The translations under genes were made by a program, and so were the position numbers. This document shows positions 1-6,116 of a stretch of DNA of 7,834 nucleotides, piece after piece. The DNA is from Clostridia bacterium (lineage in GTDB: Bacteria; Bacillota; Clostridia; Christensenellales; UBA1242). The notes below the pieces were generated by a model. That model was not told where the DNA came from and ran no database searches. It saw only the letters and a program-made list of their open reading frames with translations. The stretch lies in assembly GCA_017537515.1 (NCBI GenBank), contig JAFYKO010000059.1, positions 1-7,834 on the forward strand, in the 5' to 3' direction. Within the stretch, counting starts at the first letter, position 1. The number at the start of each line of letters is the position of its first letter.

Positions 1-113
1 ATAAATTAATTTTTTATTAAAAATAAATAAAAAATAATAATTAAATAAAAAATAAATAAAAAATATAAATATTAATTAAACTATTTAATATTTTTTATTT
101 AAATTTTTTTGTT
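1..113. repeat. Extreme A+T tract with repeated A-tracts
   Basis: The first 80 bases contain no G or C, and only two occur in the first 113 (positions 81 and 111). The 11-base unit TAAATAAAAAA occurs at 24-34, 42-52 and 53-63; the last two copies are directly adjacent, so their A6 tracts are spaced by about one helical turn, which is known to bend DNA. ATTAAA (75-80) and TTTAAT (84-89) can form a weak AT-only hairpin just after the XRE gene, followed on the minus strand by T-rich sequence, so it could serve as a poor terminator. No gene is visible. The tract could also be an easily melted region or only a low-complexity contig edge. Confidence 0.6.
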
Positions 114-434
114 TTAATTTGTTGCAAGTTTTTTCATAAGTTCAACAAGTATGTGCTTGTCTTCTGTTGAAAGTTTAGAAAAGAGTTCAAAGAAACTCCT
201 GTCATCTTCACTATACCCTTTGCCTAGATAAAAAAACTCTTGCGGGGTTATGCCGACAATCTCGCAATAATCGAGCCAATTTTCCAGTCTTAAAGGTAGT
301 TTATTTGTCTCAACCCTTTTAATATATTGAGGGTTAAAACCCATCGCCGCACTAACCTTACTTCCAGACATATTCGCCCTATTACGAAAATATCTAATTC
401 TATTCAAAATATCTTGATACGTTAAATTTTCCAT
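114..434 (-). CDS. XRE/Cro-CI-type helix-turn-helix DNA-binding protein
   Basis: This 106-residue cytoplasmic protein is a probable transcription regulator. Residues 8-68 read as the five-helix Cro/CI fold: a first helix (DILNRIRYFRNRA), a helix-turn-helix around SGSKVSAAMGFNPQYIKRVE (23-42), and the closing motif ENWLDYCEIVGITPQEFF (51-68). The C-terminal segment 77-103 is a predicted amphipathic helix pair that could support dimerisation. I chose the ATG at 434 because AAGGA sits 4 nt upstream; an in-frame TTG at 452 would add six residues but has no good ribosome site. The gene starts 1 nt after the stop of a short open frame downstream of mnmG, so it probably belongs to the mnmG transcript. 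The operator and target genes cannot be told from sequence. The domain call is secure; the role is inferred. Confidence 0.9.
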   Translation of the reverse strand: MENLTYQDILNRIRYFRNRANMSGSKVSAAMGFNPQYIKRVETNKLPLRLENWLDYCEIVGITPQEFFYLGKGYSEDDRSFFELFSKLSTEDKHILVELMKKLATN

Positions 435-435
435 A

Positions 436-561
436 TTATCCTTCTTTTCCAATATAAAATTCCATAATTTTTAAGACAACTTCTTTTTGCGAAGAGGTCA
501 ACAGCGTCCATTTTTCAATATGGACCTTCAAGTCGTCATTAACAGCAATAAGACTTGAGCT
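436..561 (-). pseudogene. 41-codon open stretch between mnmG and the XRE gene, possible gene remnant
   Basis: After the mnmG TGA the same frame stays open for 41 codons and ends with TAA at 436-438, one base before the XRE start. The translation looks like real protein and ends in an amphipathic stretch, LTSSQKEVVLKIMEFYIGKEG. That stretch resembles the C-terminal helix of the XRE protein next to it (LSTEDKHILVELMKKLA) in pattern: L-[ST] near the start, a shared K, then alternating hydrophobics with a shared M. There is no ATG at a useful place; the only plausible start is TTG at 529-531, giving 31 residues without a clear Shine-Dalgarno site. It may be the tail of a duplicated XRE gene that lost its front, a small real gene, or an extension of MnmG by stop readthrough. 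I favour a remnant, weakly. Confidence 0.35.
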
Positions 562-2421
562 TCACCCACGGCCCATTTTAAGGTAAATTATTAAGATAGA
601 AATATCCGCAGGGGAAACGCCCGAGATTCGAGACGCCTGAGCAATAGTCCGAGGTTGTACCTGTGCAAGTTTCTGCCTCGCTTCAAGCCTCAAACCTTTT
701 AGATTCTCATAATCAATACCCTCAGGTATAAGTGCCTGCTCCTGTTTAAGCATCTTTGCAATATCCTCTTCTTGTTGCTTTAAATATCCTTCATACTTCA
801 CATTCGTGTTAACCGCCTCTAAAACATCAGCCGGCAATCCGTCAAAAAAGCCATACTCCGCATTAAGGTCAAAAATGTTAATATTGCTACGCTTCAACAA
901 CTCATAAACCTTCGGATTCTGCTTAGGCACGTTTTCGTTGTGTACCTTGAGAAAAGCCTCCAACTTGTCATCAATCTTAATTTTGGTCTTTAATAACTCA
1001 TTAGCCTTTTCCAAATTCCGCCTTTTCTCTTCAAAAACTTGCCAACGCTCATCAGTTACAAGCCCAGCACTTCGCCCAATCTCAGTCAATCGCACATCCG
1101 CATTGTCTTGCCTAAGCCACAAACGATACTCCGCCCGAGACGTCATCATCCTATACGGCTCGTTCGTGCCCTTTGTAACAAGGTCATCAATCAACACCCC
1201 AATATACGACGTATTTCGGCCAAGTACTATTTGCTCCTTGCCCCGAAGATAAAGACTAGCATTCAAGCCCGCAATAAGCCCCTGAGCCGCCGCCTCTTCA
1301 TAACCGCTTGTACCATTAATCTGCCCCGCAGTGAAAAGCCCCTCAACGTTTTTGTATTCCAGCGTAGGTTTAAGCTGTAAGCTGTCTATACAGTCATACT
1401 CAATCGCGTACGCATTTCGCATAATCTCAACGTTTTCAAGGCCCTCAATCGAATGATACATCGCCTCTTGCACGTCCACCGGCATTGAAGTCGAAACCCC
1501 TTGCACATAAACCTCGTCAGTTGTCAACGCCTCAGGTTCAAGAAAAACTTGGTGCGTGTCCTTGTGAGCAAAACGCATAATCTTGTCCTCAATCGACGGG
1601 CAATAACGTGGCCCCACACCCTTAATAAGTCCGCAATAAAGCGGTGCTTTGTCAATGTTGGCTTTTATTATCTCTTTGGTTTCAAGCGTCGTCGCTGTCA
1701 AATAGCAAACAGCTTTGTTTTTGGGCTTGTCTTTGGTCATAAAACTAAACGACTGAATATCCTCGTCGCCCGTCTGCACTTGGAGCTTGGAGTAGTCTAT
1801 TGTCGAACCCTTAACACGTGCCGGGGTCCCGGTCTTAAAGCGGAAAATGTTAAACCCAAGCTTTTGAAGGCTTGCAGTAAGCTCCGTAGCGGGTGCAAAG
1901 CCATTTGGCCCGCTTTCACGAGTGTATTGGCCAATAATTATCCTACTTTTAAGATAAACACCCGTCGCAACCACAACCGCCTTCGCCTCGAACGTTTCGC
2001 CCTGTGCGGTTAAAACCCCAGCAACCTTTCCGTCTTCAACCAAAATCTCGCTGACTTCTGCTTGCTTAAGCCACAAATTCTCTTGACTTTCAAGCACGTG
2101 CTTCATACGAGTGTGGTATTGGATTTTGTCTGCTTGAGCCCGTAGGCTGTACACCGCCGGCCCCTTACTGCGATTGAGCATACGTATTTGTATGAGAGTG
2201 TTGTCAATGTTAACACCCATTTCGCCACCAAGTGCATCAATCTCACAAACAAGATGGCCTTTCGCCGTACCACCAATAGAAGGGTTGCACGCCAAAAAGC
2301 CTATCGAGTCGAGATTTAGTGTAAGAAGTAAAGTTTTTTGCCCTGTACGAGCAAGTGCAAGTGCAGACTCACAGCCCGCATGCCCCGCACCAATAACAAT
2401 GGCATCAAATTGTCTTTTCAT
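562..2421 (-). CDS. mnmG: MnmG (GidA), FAD-dependent tRNA uridine-34 modification enzyme
   Basis: MnmG is the flavoprotein partner of MnmE. The complex uses GTP, methylene-tetrahydrofolate, FAD and NADH to add an aminomethyl or carboxymethylaminomethyl group to U34 of tRNAs reading split codon boxes; it is cytosolic. The 619 residues match the usual family length. Visible signatures are the FAD-binding GAGHAGCE (11-18), CNPSIGG with the conserved cysteine at 45, GPRYCPSIEDK (270-280) with the second conserved cysteine at 274, AGQINGTSGYEEAAAQG (365-381), and the C-terminal ASRISGVSPADISIL, which belongs to the MnmE/tRNA-contacting helical domain. The start at 2421 is preceded by AAGGGA with 7-nt spacing. 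An upstream in-frame ATG at 2478 would add 19 unconserved residues inside the preceding gene. The first 17 nt overlap that gene, which implies translational coupling. The usual neighbour rsmG does not follow it here. Confidence 0.98.
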   Translation of the reverse strand: MKRQFDAIVIGAGHAGCESALALARTGQKTLLLTLNLDSIGFLACNPSIGGTAKGHLVCEIDALGGEMGVNIDNTLIQIRMLNRSKGPAVYSLRAQADKIQYHTRMKHVLESQENLWLKQAEVSEILVEDGKVAGVLTAQGETFEAKAVVVATGVYLKSRIIIGQYTRESGPNGFAPATELTASLQKLGFNIFRFKTGTPARVKGSTIDYSKLQVQTGDEDIQSFSFMTKDKPKNKAVCYLTATTLETKEIIKANIDKAPLYCGLIKGVGPRYCPSIEDKIMRFAHKDTHQVFLEPEALTTDEVYVQGVSTSMPVDVQEAMYHSIEGLENVEIMRNAYAIEYDCIDSLQLKPTLEYKNVEGLFTAGQINGTSGYEEAAAQGLIAGLNASLYLRGKEQIVLGRNTSYIGVLIDDLVTKGTNEPYRMMTSRAEYRLWLRQDNADVRLTEIGRSAGLVTDERWQVFEEKRRNLEKANELLKTKIKIDDKLEAFLKVHNENVPKQNPKVYELLKRSNINIFDLNAEYGFFDGLPADVLEAVNTNVKYEGYLKQQEEDIAKMLKQEQALIPEGIDYENLKGLRLEARQKLAQVQPRTIAQASRISGVSPADISILIIYLKMGRG

Positions 2422-2965
2422 AATATTTTCCCTTGTTTTGTTTACGTTGTTTTTCCCAAAGAACAGACGCATCCGCATAAAGCCCCTTAAAACTCCTCAA
2501 AAACGGTCTCCAATCCCCGTATTTGGTGTCAATAATTACGTCTTTATCCATGTAGTATTTTGAATAATACTTACTTGCAACAACGATTTTGTTTGGAGTG
2601 TAGATAAGTGCGGTTTTGTTACTTTTGTCGATAACGGGTTCACTGCTTTTGAAAAACATACCGTTCCCAACAAAAAGTTTGCGACTGCGAACAAGCCCCA
2701 AGATTTTTGGGTCATTTGCAAGCTGTCGTTCGTATTTTTTGTACTTGAAAAAAGCCGAGGTATAGAACTCTTCCAGCATTTGGAAGATTTCAGAGTTTTC
2801 GTCTTTGACAAACTCGATTTTTTCAATGCAGTTCGTCCAGTCGGAGTTGTAGTTTCTGACACGGAAAGAAATATCGCCGTTGTCGTGCGTATAAAGCTCA
2901 AGTGCGGTGTTTGTGTCGGTTTCGTAAAACATCACCGCTGATTCAGTTCTTTGGATTGTTATCAT
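2405..2965 (-). CDS. Unrecognised 186-residue protein leading the mnmG transcription unit
   Basis: I do not recognise this protein. It has no signal peptide or membrane helix and is probably a cytosolic alpha/beta protein. An N-terminal part (1-55) looks beta-rich (ALELYTHDNGDISFRVRNYN). It is followed by a charged helix with many aromatics (56-83, EIFQMLEEFYTSAFFKYKKYE), another beta-like part (95-150) with KIVVASKYYSKYYMDKDVIID, and a basic tail (171-183). Tyr and Lys are frequent. Its 3' end overlaps mnmG by 17 nt and contains the mnmG ribosome site, so the two are co-transcribed. The start at 2965 lies about 3 nt after the predicted transcription start; a second in-frame ATG at 2932 (residue 12) has no convincing Shine-Dalgarno site. 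A link to tRNA modification is suggested only by the operon position. Confidence 0.8.
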   Translation of the reverse strand: MITIQRTESAVMFYETDTNTALELYTHDNGDISFRVRNYNSDWTNCIEKIEFVKDENSEIFQMLEEFYTSAFFKYKKYERQLANDPKILGLVRSRKLFVGNGMFFKSSEPVIDKSNKTALIYTPNKIVVASKYYSKYYMDKDVIIDTKYGDWRPFLRSFKGLYADASVLWEKQRKQNKGKYYEKTI

Positions 2966-2974
2966 AATACCCTA

Positions 2975-3003
2975 ATTTTACACCCAAACCGCTCTTTTGT
3001 CAA
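2975..3003 (-). promoter_or_regulatory. Consensus promoter for the 186-codon gene and mnmG
   Basis: On the minus strand TTGACA (2998-3003) is followed after exactly 17 nt by TAAAAT (2975-2980), which is one mismatch from a perfect sigma-A/sigma-70 promoter. Directly upstream, positions 3004-3040 read on the minus strand as an A-rich stretch typical of an UP element. The predicted start is A at about 2968, three bases before the ATG at 2965, so the message would be nearly leaderless. The AGGG at 2970-2973 would then lie upstream of the transcript. Confidence 0.8.
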
Positions 3004-3090
3004 GATTTCTTTTTTATTTTTTGTTTTTTTTATTTTGAAAAATAAACAAAAATTTTATGCTGTCGCATTTCAATTTTTGTGTGTTTGTTT

Positions 3091-3146
3091 CGCCCTGTTA
3101 GGGCGAGTCGCTGACGTCAGCGACGCCACCGGGTGCCTGAGGCACC
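3091..3146. repeat. Three adjacent perfect hairpins
   Basis: Three inverted repeats lie almost end to end. CGCCCT-gtt-AGGGCG occupies 3091-3105. The 18-bp perfect palindrome GTCGCTGACGTCAGCGAC occupies 3107-3124. GGTGCC-tga-GGCACC occupies 3132-3146. They are GC-rich islands in an AT-rich gap, and none is followed by a T-run, so they are not ordinary terminators. The hairpins with short loops and the following CTTGCAT (3146-3152) recall the tandem units after mnmE (CTTGCAT again at 7807-7813), so they may be a diverged member of the same repeat family. They resemble REP/BIME-type elements in style only. Confidence 0.75.
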
Positions 3147-3174
3147 TTGCATAGTACGGTCGTTAGGCTGTAGT

Positions 3175-3253
3175 TATTTTTAAACTGTAGTGCGTACGAC
3201 TACAAGGCTACAAAATCAATTGCTTACGCATTCAACCGGGCTATTTAAAAATA
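3175..3253. repeat. Nested inverted repeat
   Basis: An outer 10-bp arm TATTTTTAAA (3175-3184) pairs with TTTAAAAATA (3244-3253). Inside it TGCGTA (3191-3196) pairs with TACGCA (3225-3230). An alternative smaller hairpin, TGTAGT (3186-3191) with ACTACA (3199-3204), competes with the inner arm, so two folds are possible. No open frame of note overlaps it, and it lies upstream of the plus-strand promoter, so it is not part of that message. It may be a structured repeat, an RNA transcribed from elsewhere, or chance in an AT-rich gap. Confidence 0.45.
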
Positions 3254-3263
3254 TCCTCAATTA

Positions 3264-3291
3264 CTAATTGCTAATTTCTAATTGCTAATTA
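3264..3291. repeat. Heptamer tandem repeat (CTAATTN)x4
   Basis: Four contiguous copies of CTAATTN are seen, ending in G, T, G and A, with a degenerate fifth copy just before (3257-3263). A two-heptamer block recurs as ATTGCTAATTG at 6116-6126, directly before mnmE, and on the opposite strand as TTAGCAATTAG at 7538-7548 after mnmE. The element is therefore dispersed in intergenic DNA as well as tandem. Confidence 0.8.
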
Positions 3292-3296
3292 AAATC

Positions 3297-3321
3297 TCCG
3301 CCGGTCCGGTAGGGAGGCGGA
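3297..3321. repeat. GC-rich hairpin upstream of the three-gene promoter
   Basis: TCCGCC (3297-3302) pairs with GGCGGA (3316-3321) around a 13-base loop that can add a short TCC/GGA stem. It ends 24 bases before the -35 box of the plus-strand promoter. It has no T-run on either side that would make it a terminator. It could be a protein-binding site or another intergenic repeat; I cannot choose between these. Confidence 0.5.
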
Positions 3322-3345
3322 ATTAAATAATTGAAAAAGTGGGTA

Positions 3346-3374
3346 TTGACAAAATAGAGGTTTTATATTAAAAT
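3346..3374 (+). promoter_or_regulatory. Consensus promoter of the three-gene membrane operon
   Basis: TTGACA (3346-3351), a 17-nt spacer and TAAAAT (3369-3374) give the same -35 and -10 boxes as the divergent promoter at 2975-3003. The predicted start is A at about 3381, leaving a 24-nt leader. The leader contains the Shine-Dalgarno sequence GAGAGGG (3391-3397) about 7 nt before the ATG at 3405. Strong constitutive transcription is expected unless a regulator acts on the flanking repeats. Confidence 0.85.
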
Positions 3375-3404
3375 TAAAAAAAAAATACAAGAGAGGGTGA
3401 AAAA

Positions 3405-4142
3405 ATGACAAAACTATATTCGCAAAAACTTATTTTGCAAAGTGCCTTAAAGGCAAAAGAAAAGGAGAGGTTTGAACTTGTTGAAAACCTTGTTCAACTT
3501 ACTCAAAATTTCAACAAAACTCAAATGGATGAGGAAATCACCTTGGCAATCCAAAAACTACACCTCGCCTTTGGGAAAATATACGCAGGCTTGTTTGGTG
3601 GTATGTTTGCAGTAGGTATGGGCCTTGACAAACTCTTTGAAACAATCGACGAAAACGCAAGTGCAATCGCAAAAGAGCAAACCGCATACCTAACCGAGGT
3701 TTCAAACGATTTGAAGGCAAACTACGGCATCGAAATCGCACCAAACCCAGAAACCTTTATGACAAACCTAGAAATAGCAACAAGCACAAACCCACAACTA
3801 CTAGAAGCCTACCAACAAAGTTTACACACCATACCCACCGCACTTGGTAACATCACAATTGGATATTTGACGCCTGAATTCTTGTTTGTCGGTGCAGGGT
3901 TTGGACTAGTGGCAGGACTTGGATATTACTTCTTTAAGTCGAGAAAAATCAAAGCCGAAGCAAAATATGTTTTGAACCAAATTGAAGAAGAACAGCAAAT
4001 CGCCCTCGACTCATTTGATGCAGAAAAAAGAAAAGTGAGCGACGTGCAAAAACAAATAAATAAAATCACCAGCGAAATCACACAAATAGAAAAGCAACTC
4101 AAAACCGAAACTCAAAAAGAACAACAAGAAATGGGGATGTAA
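3405..4142 (+). CDS. Membrane coiled-coil protein A of a three-paralogue operon
   Basis: This is the first of three related genes, 245 residues, with no recognised function. An N-terminal amphipathic helix rich in Lys, Glu and Gln (1-50) precedes membrane helix 1 (about 56-74, Gly-rich, GLFGGMFAVGMGL). A loop of about 83 residues (75-157) and membrane helix 2 (about 158-178, FVGAGFGLVAGLGYYFF) follow, then KSRKIK and a long C-terminal coiled coil (181-240). By the positive-inside rule both coils are cytoplasmic and the loop is outside. The loop holds the family motif with Y95, an 11-residue gap, and YGIEIAP (107-113). The protein has no cysteine. There is no cleavable signal peptide, so it is an integral membrane protein. 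Its start is fixed by a good ribosome site. It is probably an assembling structural or sensory subunit that works with the next two proteins; this is inference. Confidence 0.85.
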   Translation: MTKLYSQKLILQSALKAKEKERFELVENLVQLTQNFNKTQMDEEITLAIQKLHLAFGKIYAGLFGGMFAVGMGLDKLFETIDENASAIAKEQTAYLTEVSNDLKANYGIEIAPNPETFMTNLEIATSTNPQLLEAYQQSLHTIPTALGNITIGYLTPEFLFVGAGFGLVAGLGYYFFKSRKIKAEAKYVLNQIEEEQQIALDSFDAEKRKVSDVQKQINKITSEITQIEKQLKTETQKEQQEMGM

Positions 4143-4178
4143 AAAATACAAAAGAAAAGAAAAAAAAGAGGTAGAAAA

Positions 4179-5354
4179 ATGGAAAAATTGGAAAGATTAT
4201 ATGAAGAAAGAGATTTGTGTCTTGCAAATATTTACGCCTATAAGCAAGATATAAAACGCTTCACAGGATATTATGAAGACTATAATAACAATAAATGGGC
4301 AATAAAAGGCCTTCCTATTAGCGTTGGGATAGGAGGAGGGCTTGGCATTGCGGGGTTTGGCATAACATACCTTGTGCAAAATATTGTCCTTAACTCAACT
4401 TTTAATGAAGCGATTTATGAGTTCATAAGCACAAACAGTAGTGCTGTCGCTTTGTCGGTTGCAGTTCTTGTTTCTGCAGTGTCTTCAACCATCATTGCAA
4501 AAGGTTTTAAGAAACACAACCAAAAAGAAAAGAATTATTGGCAAGAAGAACTCAAAAAGTGCGAAGAAAAAATGGCAAATTCACAAAACAACTGGAATGC
4601 AATCACCAAGCAAATCAAAACCCTGCAAGGTGGCAACTCAGCAAAGGCTATTCCGCCTAGGGCCAAACAAAGAACACATGATAGAATTAGTGGACAGTTA
4701 TACGAAACCAATGTAGAGATAAGAAAACTAAGCAAAAAAAAGGCGAATAAAGAGTCGGCATTAAGAGAGCTTGAGGAAATGTCAATTTTTAAAAGTGCAC
4801 TAGATTTATTCCCAATCGCCCTTTTCCCATTTATGGGCGTGCCTATCGGCACAACCAGTTTAACAGCAATCTGGACTGACGTAATACACCGCTCAAAGCT
4901 AAGTGAAATAACCACAGCAACTCAAGAATACGCAAATCAAGTTGTCGAGACAACTCAATCTAAGTTTGGAATAACCCTAACACCTGAAACAAGCGGACCA
5001 AACAGCATTATTCATCAAATGAATGAGATTAAGGCATCTTTGTCCGGCGCGGACCTAACCTCTTGGGGCGTCTACACAAACCAAGTAAGTGCAAAACTTT
5101 CAAGCATACCAACTGAAATCTTAGGTTTTGACCAAGTGGGCCTAGTGTGTGGCGTGCTTGCTGGGTCAATGCTTGTTGTTACTGCGGGAATTGGCGGAGT
5201 GGCCCTAATAAACCGAAAGAAAAAGATTGAAAACGCAATCAAAAAATGCGAATCGTACCAAAACAAATTAGACAACCTTTATATGCAAAAACAAATCCTT
5301 GAAAACGACTATGATGCAATCAAAAACGGTGGCGAACTTTTGAATGATTATTAA
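4179..5354 (+). CDS. Membrane coiled-coil protein B, double-length paralogue with four membrane helices
   Basis: The 391-residue protein reads as two copies of the A/C plan joined together. The first half has an N-terminal helix (1-43), TM1 (45-70), a loop of only about 17 residues and TM2 (88-109). A cytoplasmic stretch of about 97 residues (110-206), with charged coiled coil at 115-150 and 170-200, links to TM3 (207-235). The second half then has a full loop (236-317), TM4 (318-344), NRKKK and a terminal coiled coil (349-380). The second loop carries the family motif with Y251, FGITLTP (263-269), and LSGADLTSW (288-296) followed by SSI (308-310), the last two shared with protein C at the same spacing. 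The first loop lacks the motif. AGAGGT lies 6 nt before the ATG, and the gap from gene A is 36 nt. Function unknown; the repeated plan argues for a scaffold of a larger assembly. Confidence 0.85.
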   Translation: MEKLERLYEERDLCLANIYAYKQDIKRFTGYYEDYNNNKWAIKGLPISVGIGGGLGIAGFGITYLVQNIVLNSTFNEAIYEFISTNSSAVALSVAVLVSAVSSTIIAKGFKKHNQKEKNYWQEELKKCEEKMANSQNNWNAITKQIKTLQGGNSAKAIPPRAKQRTHDRISGQLYETNVEIRKLSKKKANKESALRELEEMSIFKSALDLFPIALFPFMGVPIGTTSLTAIWTDVIHRSKLSEITTATQEYANQVVETTQSKFGITLTPETSGPNSIIHQMNEIKASLSGADLTSWGVYTNQVSAKLSSIPTEILGFDQVGLVCGVLAGSMLVVTAGIGGVALINRKKKIENAIKKCESYQNKLDNLYMQKQILENDYDAIKNGGELLNDY

Positions 5355-5365
5355 GGAGCAAAAAA

Positions 5366-6079
5366 TTGAAAACGACCTTAACTGACGAGGAAAAAGAGAA
5401 ATTACTTCACTGGAAAAAACTTCAGTATGCGATGTGCGATTCTGCAATAGCACATTACACCAACAGAATACAAGAATTGGAGGAAAATCGACCTAACCTG
5501 ATTTCTTATGTTTGCAATGTGGCTTGTTGCACAGGCACAGCCTTAAAGGCAAGCATAGTTACAGCAATTGGCGGAGGGTTTGTGACTCTAATAACTGACT
5601 TCACAATATGCTTTATAAATCGAGACGAAATTCTTCAAGCAAAACAAGAATATGTCAATGAATTTACAAACGGAATTTATGAACAATACGGCGTTACATT
5701 AACACCCGACGTAAACACAATCACTCAGCAACTTATGGATTATTCTGTAACCCTTTCGCCCGCAGATATGGTTTTTTGGCAAGATATGGCAAATACACTT
5801 CAAATAAAAATCAGCAGTATTGCATTAGATTACGGTGCAGTGTCTGTAACCGACTCACTTGGCTTTATGCTTGTAGGAGCCATTATCCCACACGTTGTCA
5901 ACATTGGTGTAAACGCTCTCGCCCATATGAGCTATAAAGAAACACGAAAAACTGAAATTCCTAACTTGCGAAGGAAAATTGCTCACGAGGAAAACCAATT
6001 AATGATAATCAAACAAGATATCGAGGCCCTTGAAAAAGGCGAAACACCCCTCAATATCAAAAAGCCCCCAACTTTTTAA
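5366..6079 (+). CDS. Membrane coiled-coil protein C, TTG start
   Basis: This is the third paralogue, 237 residues. It has a charged N-terminal helix (6-42), TM1 (about 58-84), an extracytoplasmic loop (85-163), TM2 (about 164-188), then a basic cytoplasmic segment and coiled coil (190-224) with a short proline-containing tail. Its loop has Y96, an 11-residue gap, and YGVTLTP (108-114), then LSPADMVFW (130-138) and SSI (150-152), and aligns with the second half of protein B. Translation very likely starts at TTG (5366-5368): a strong AAGGAG (5353-5358) sits 7 nt upstream and no ATG is suitably placed. It begins 11 nt after gene B, and the operon terminator overlaps its stop. Several Cys are present near TM1 (VCNVACC, 49-55), unlike protein A. 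Function is unknown. Confidence 0.85.
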   Translation: MKTTLTDEEKEKLLHWKKLQYAMCDSAIAHYTNRIQELEENRPNLISYVCNVACCTGTALKASIVTAIGGGFVTLITDFTICFINRDEILQAKQEYVNEFTNGIYEQYGVTLTPDVNTITQQLMDYSVTLSPADMVFWQDMANTLQIKISSIALDYGAVSVTDSLGFMLVGAIIPHVVNIGVNALAHMSYKETRKTEIPNLRRKIAHEENQLMIIKQDIEALEKGETPLNIKKPPTF

Positions 6080-6108
6080 AAACACAAATCAATTATTTGT
6101 GTTTTTTT
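6078..6108 (+). terminator. Intrinsic terminator of the three-gene operon
   Basis: A 12-bp perfect stem pairs 6078-6089 with 6095-6106 around the 5-base loop CAATT. The 3' arm runs into a T-run (6102-6108), followed by a further T-rich stretch. The stem begins within the stop codon of gene C. It separates this operon from mnmE, whose own promoter follows directly. Confidence 0.9.
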
Positions 6109-6116
6109 GTTTTTTA

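Noticed and set aside
562..564. TGA read as an amino acid, which would extend MnmG by 41 residues
   Set aside because: MnmG already ends near the usual family end, and the 186-codon gene also ends in TGA in a sensible overlap, so the standard code is kept.
938..2563. Several open frames on the plus strand opposite mnmG and the 186-codon gene
   Set aside because: Their translations lack domains and ribosome sites, and the minus-strand genes there are certain or well supported.
3405..6079. Tripartite pore-forming toxin (Hbl/Nhe type), because three helical proteins with hydrophobic hairpins are encoded together
   Set aside because: There are no secretion signals, each protein has true membrane helices with positive-inside flanks, the loops are soluble domains of about 80 residues, and B has four membrane helices. 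The resemblance is only in general helical character.
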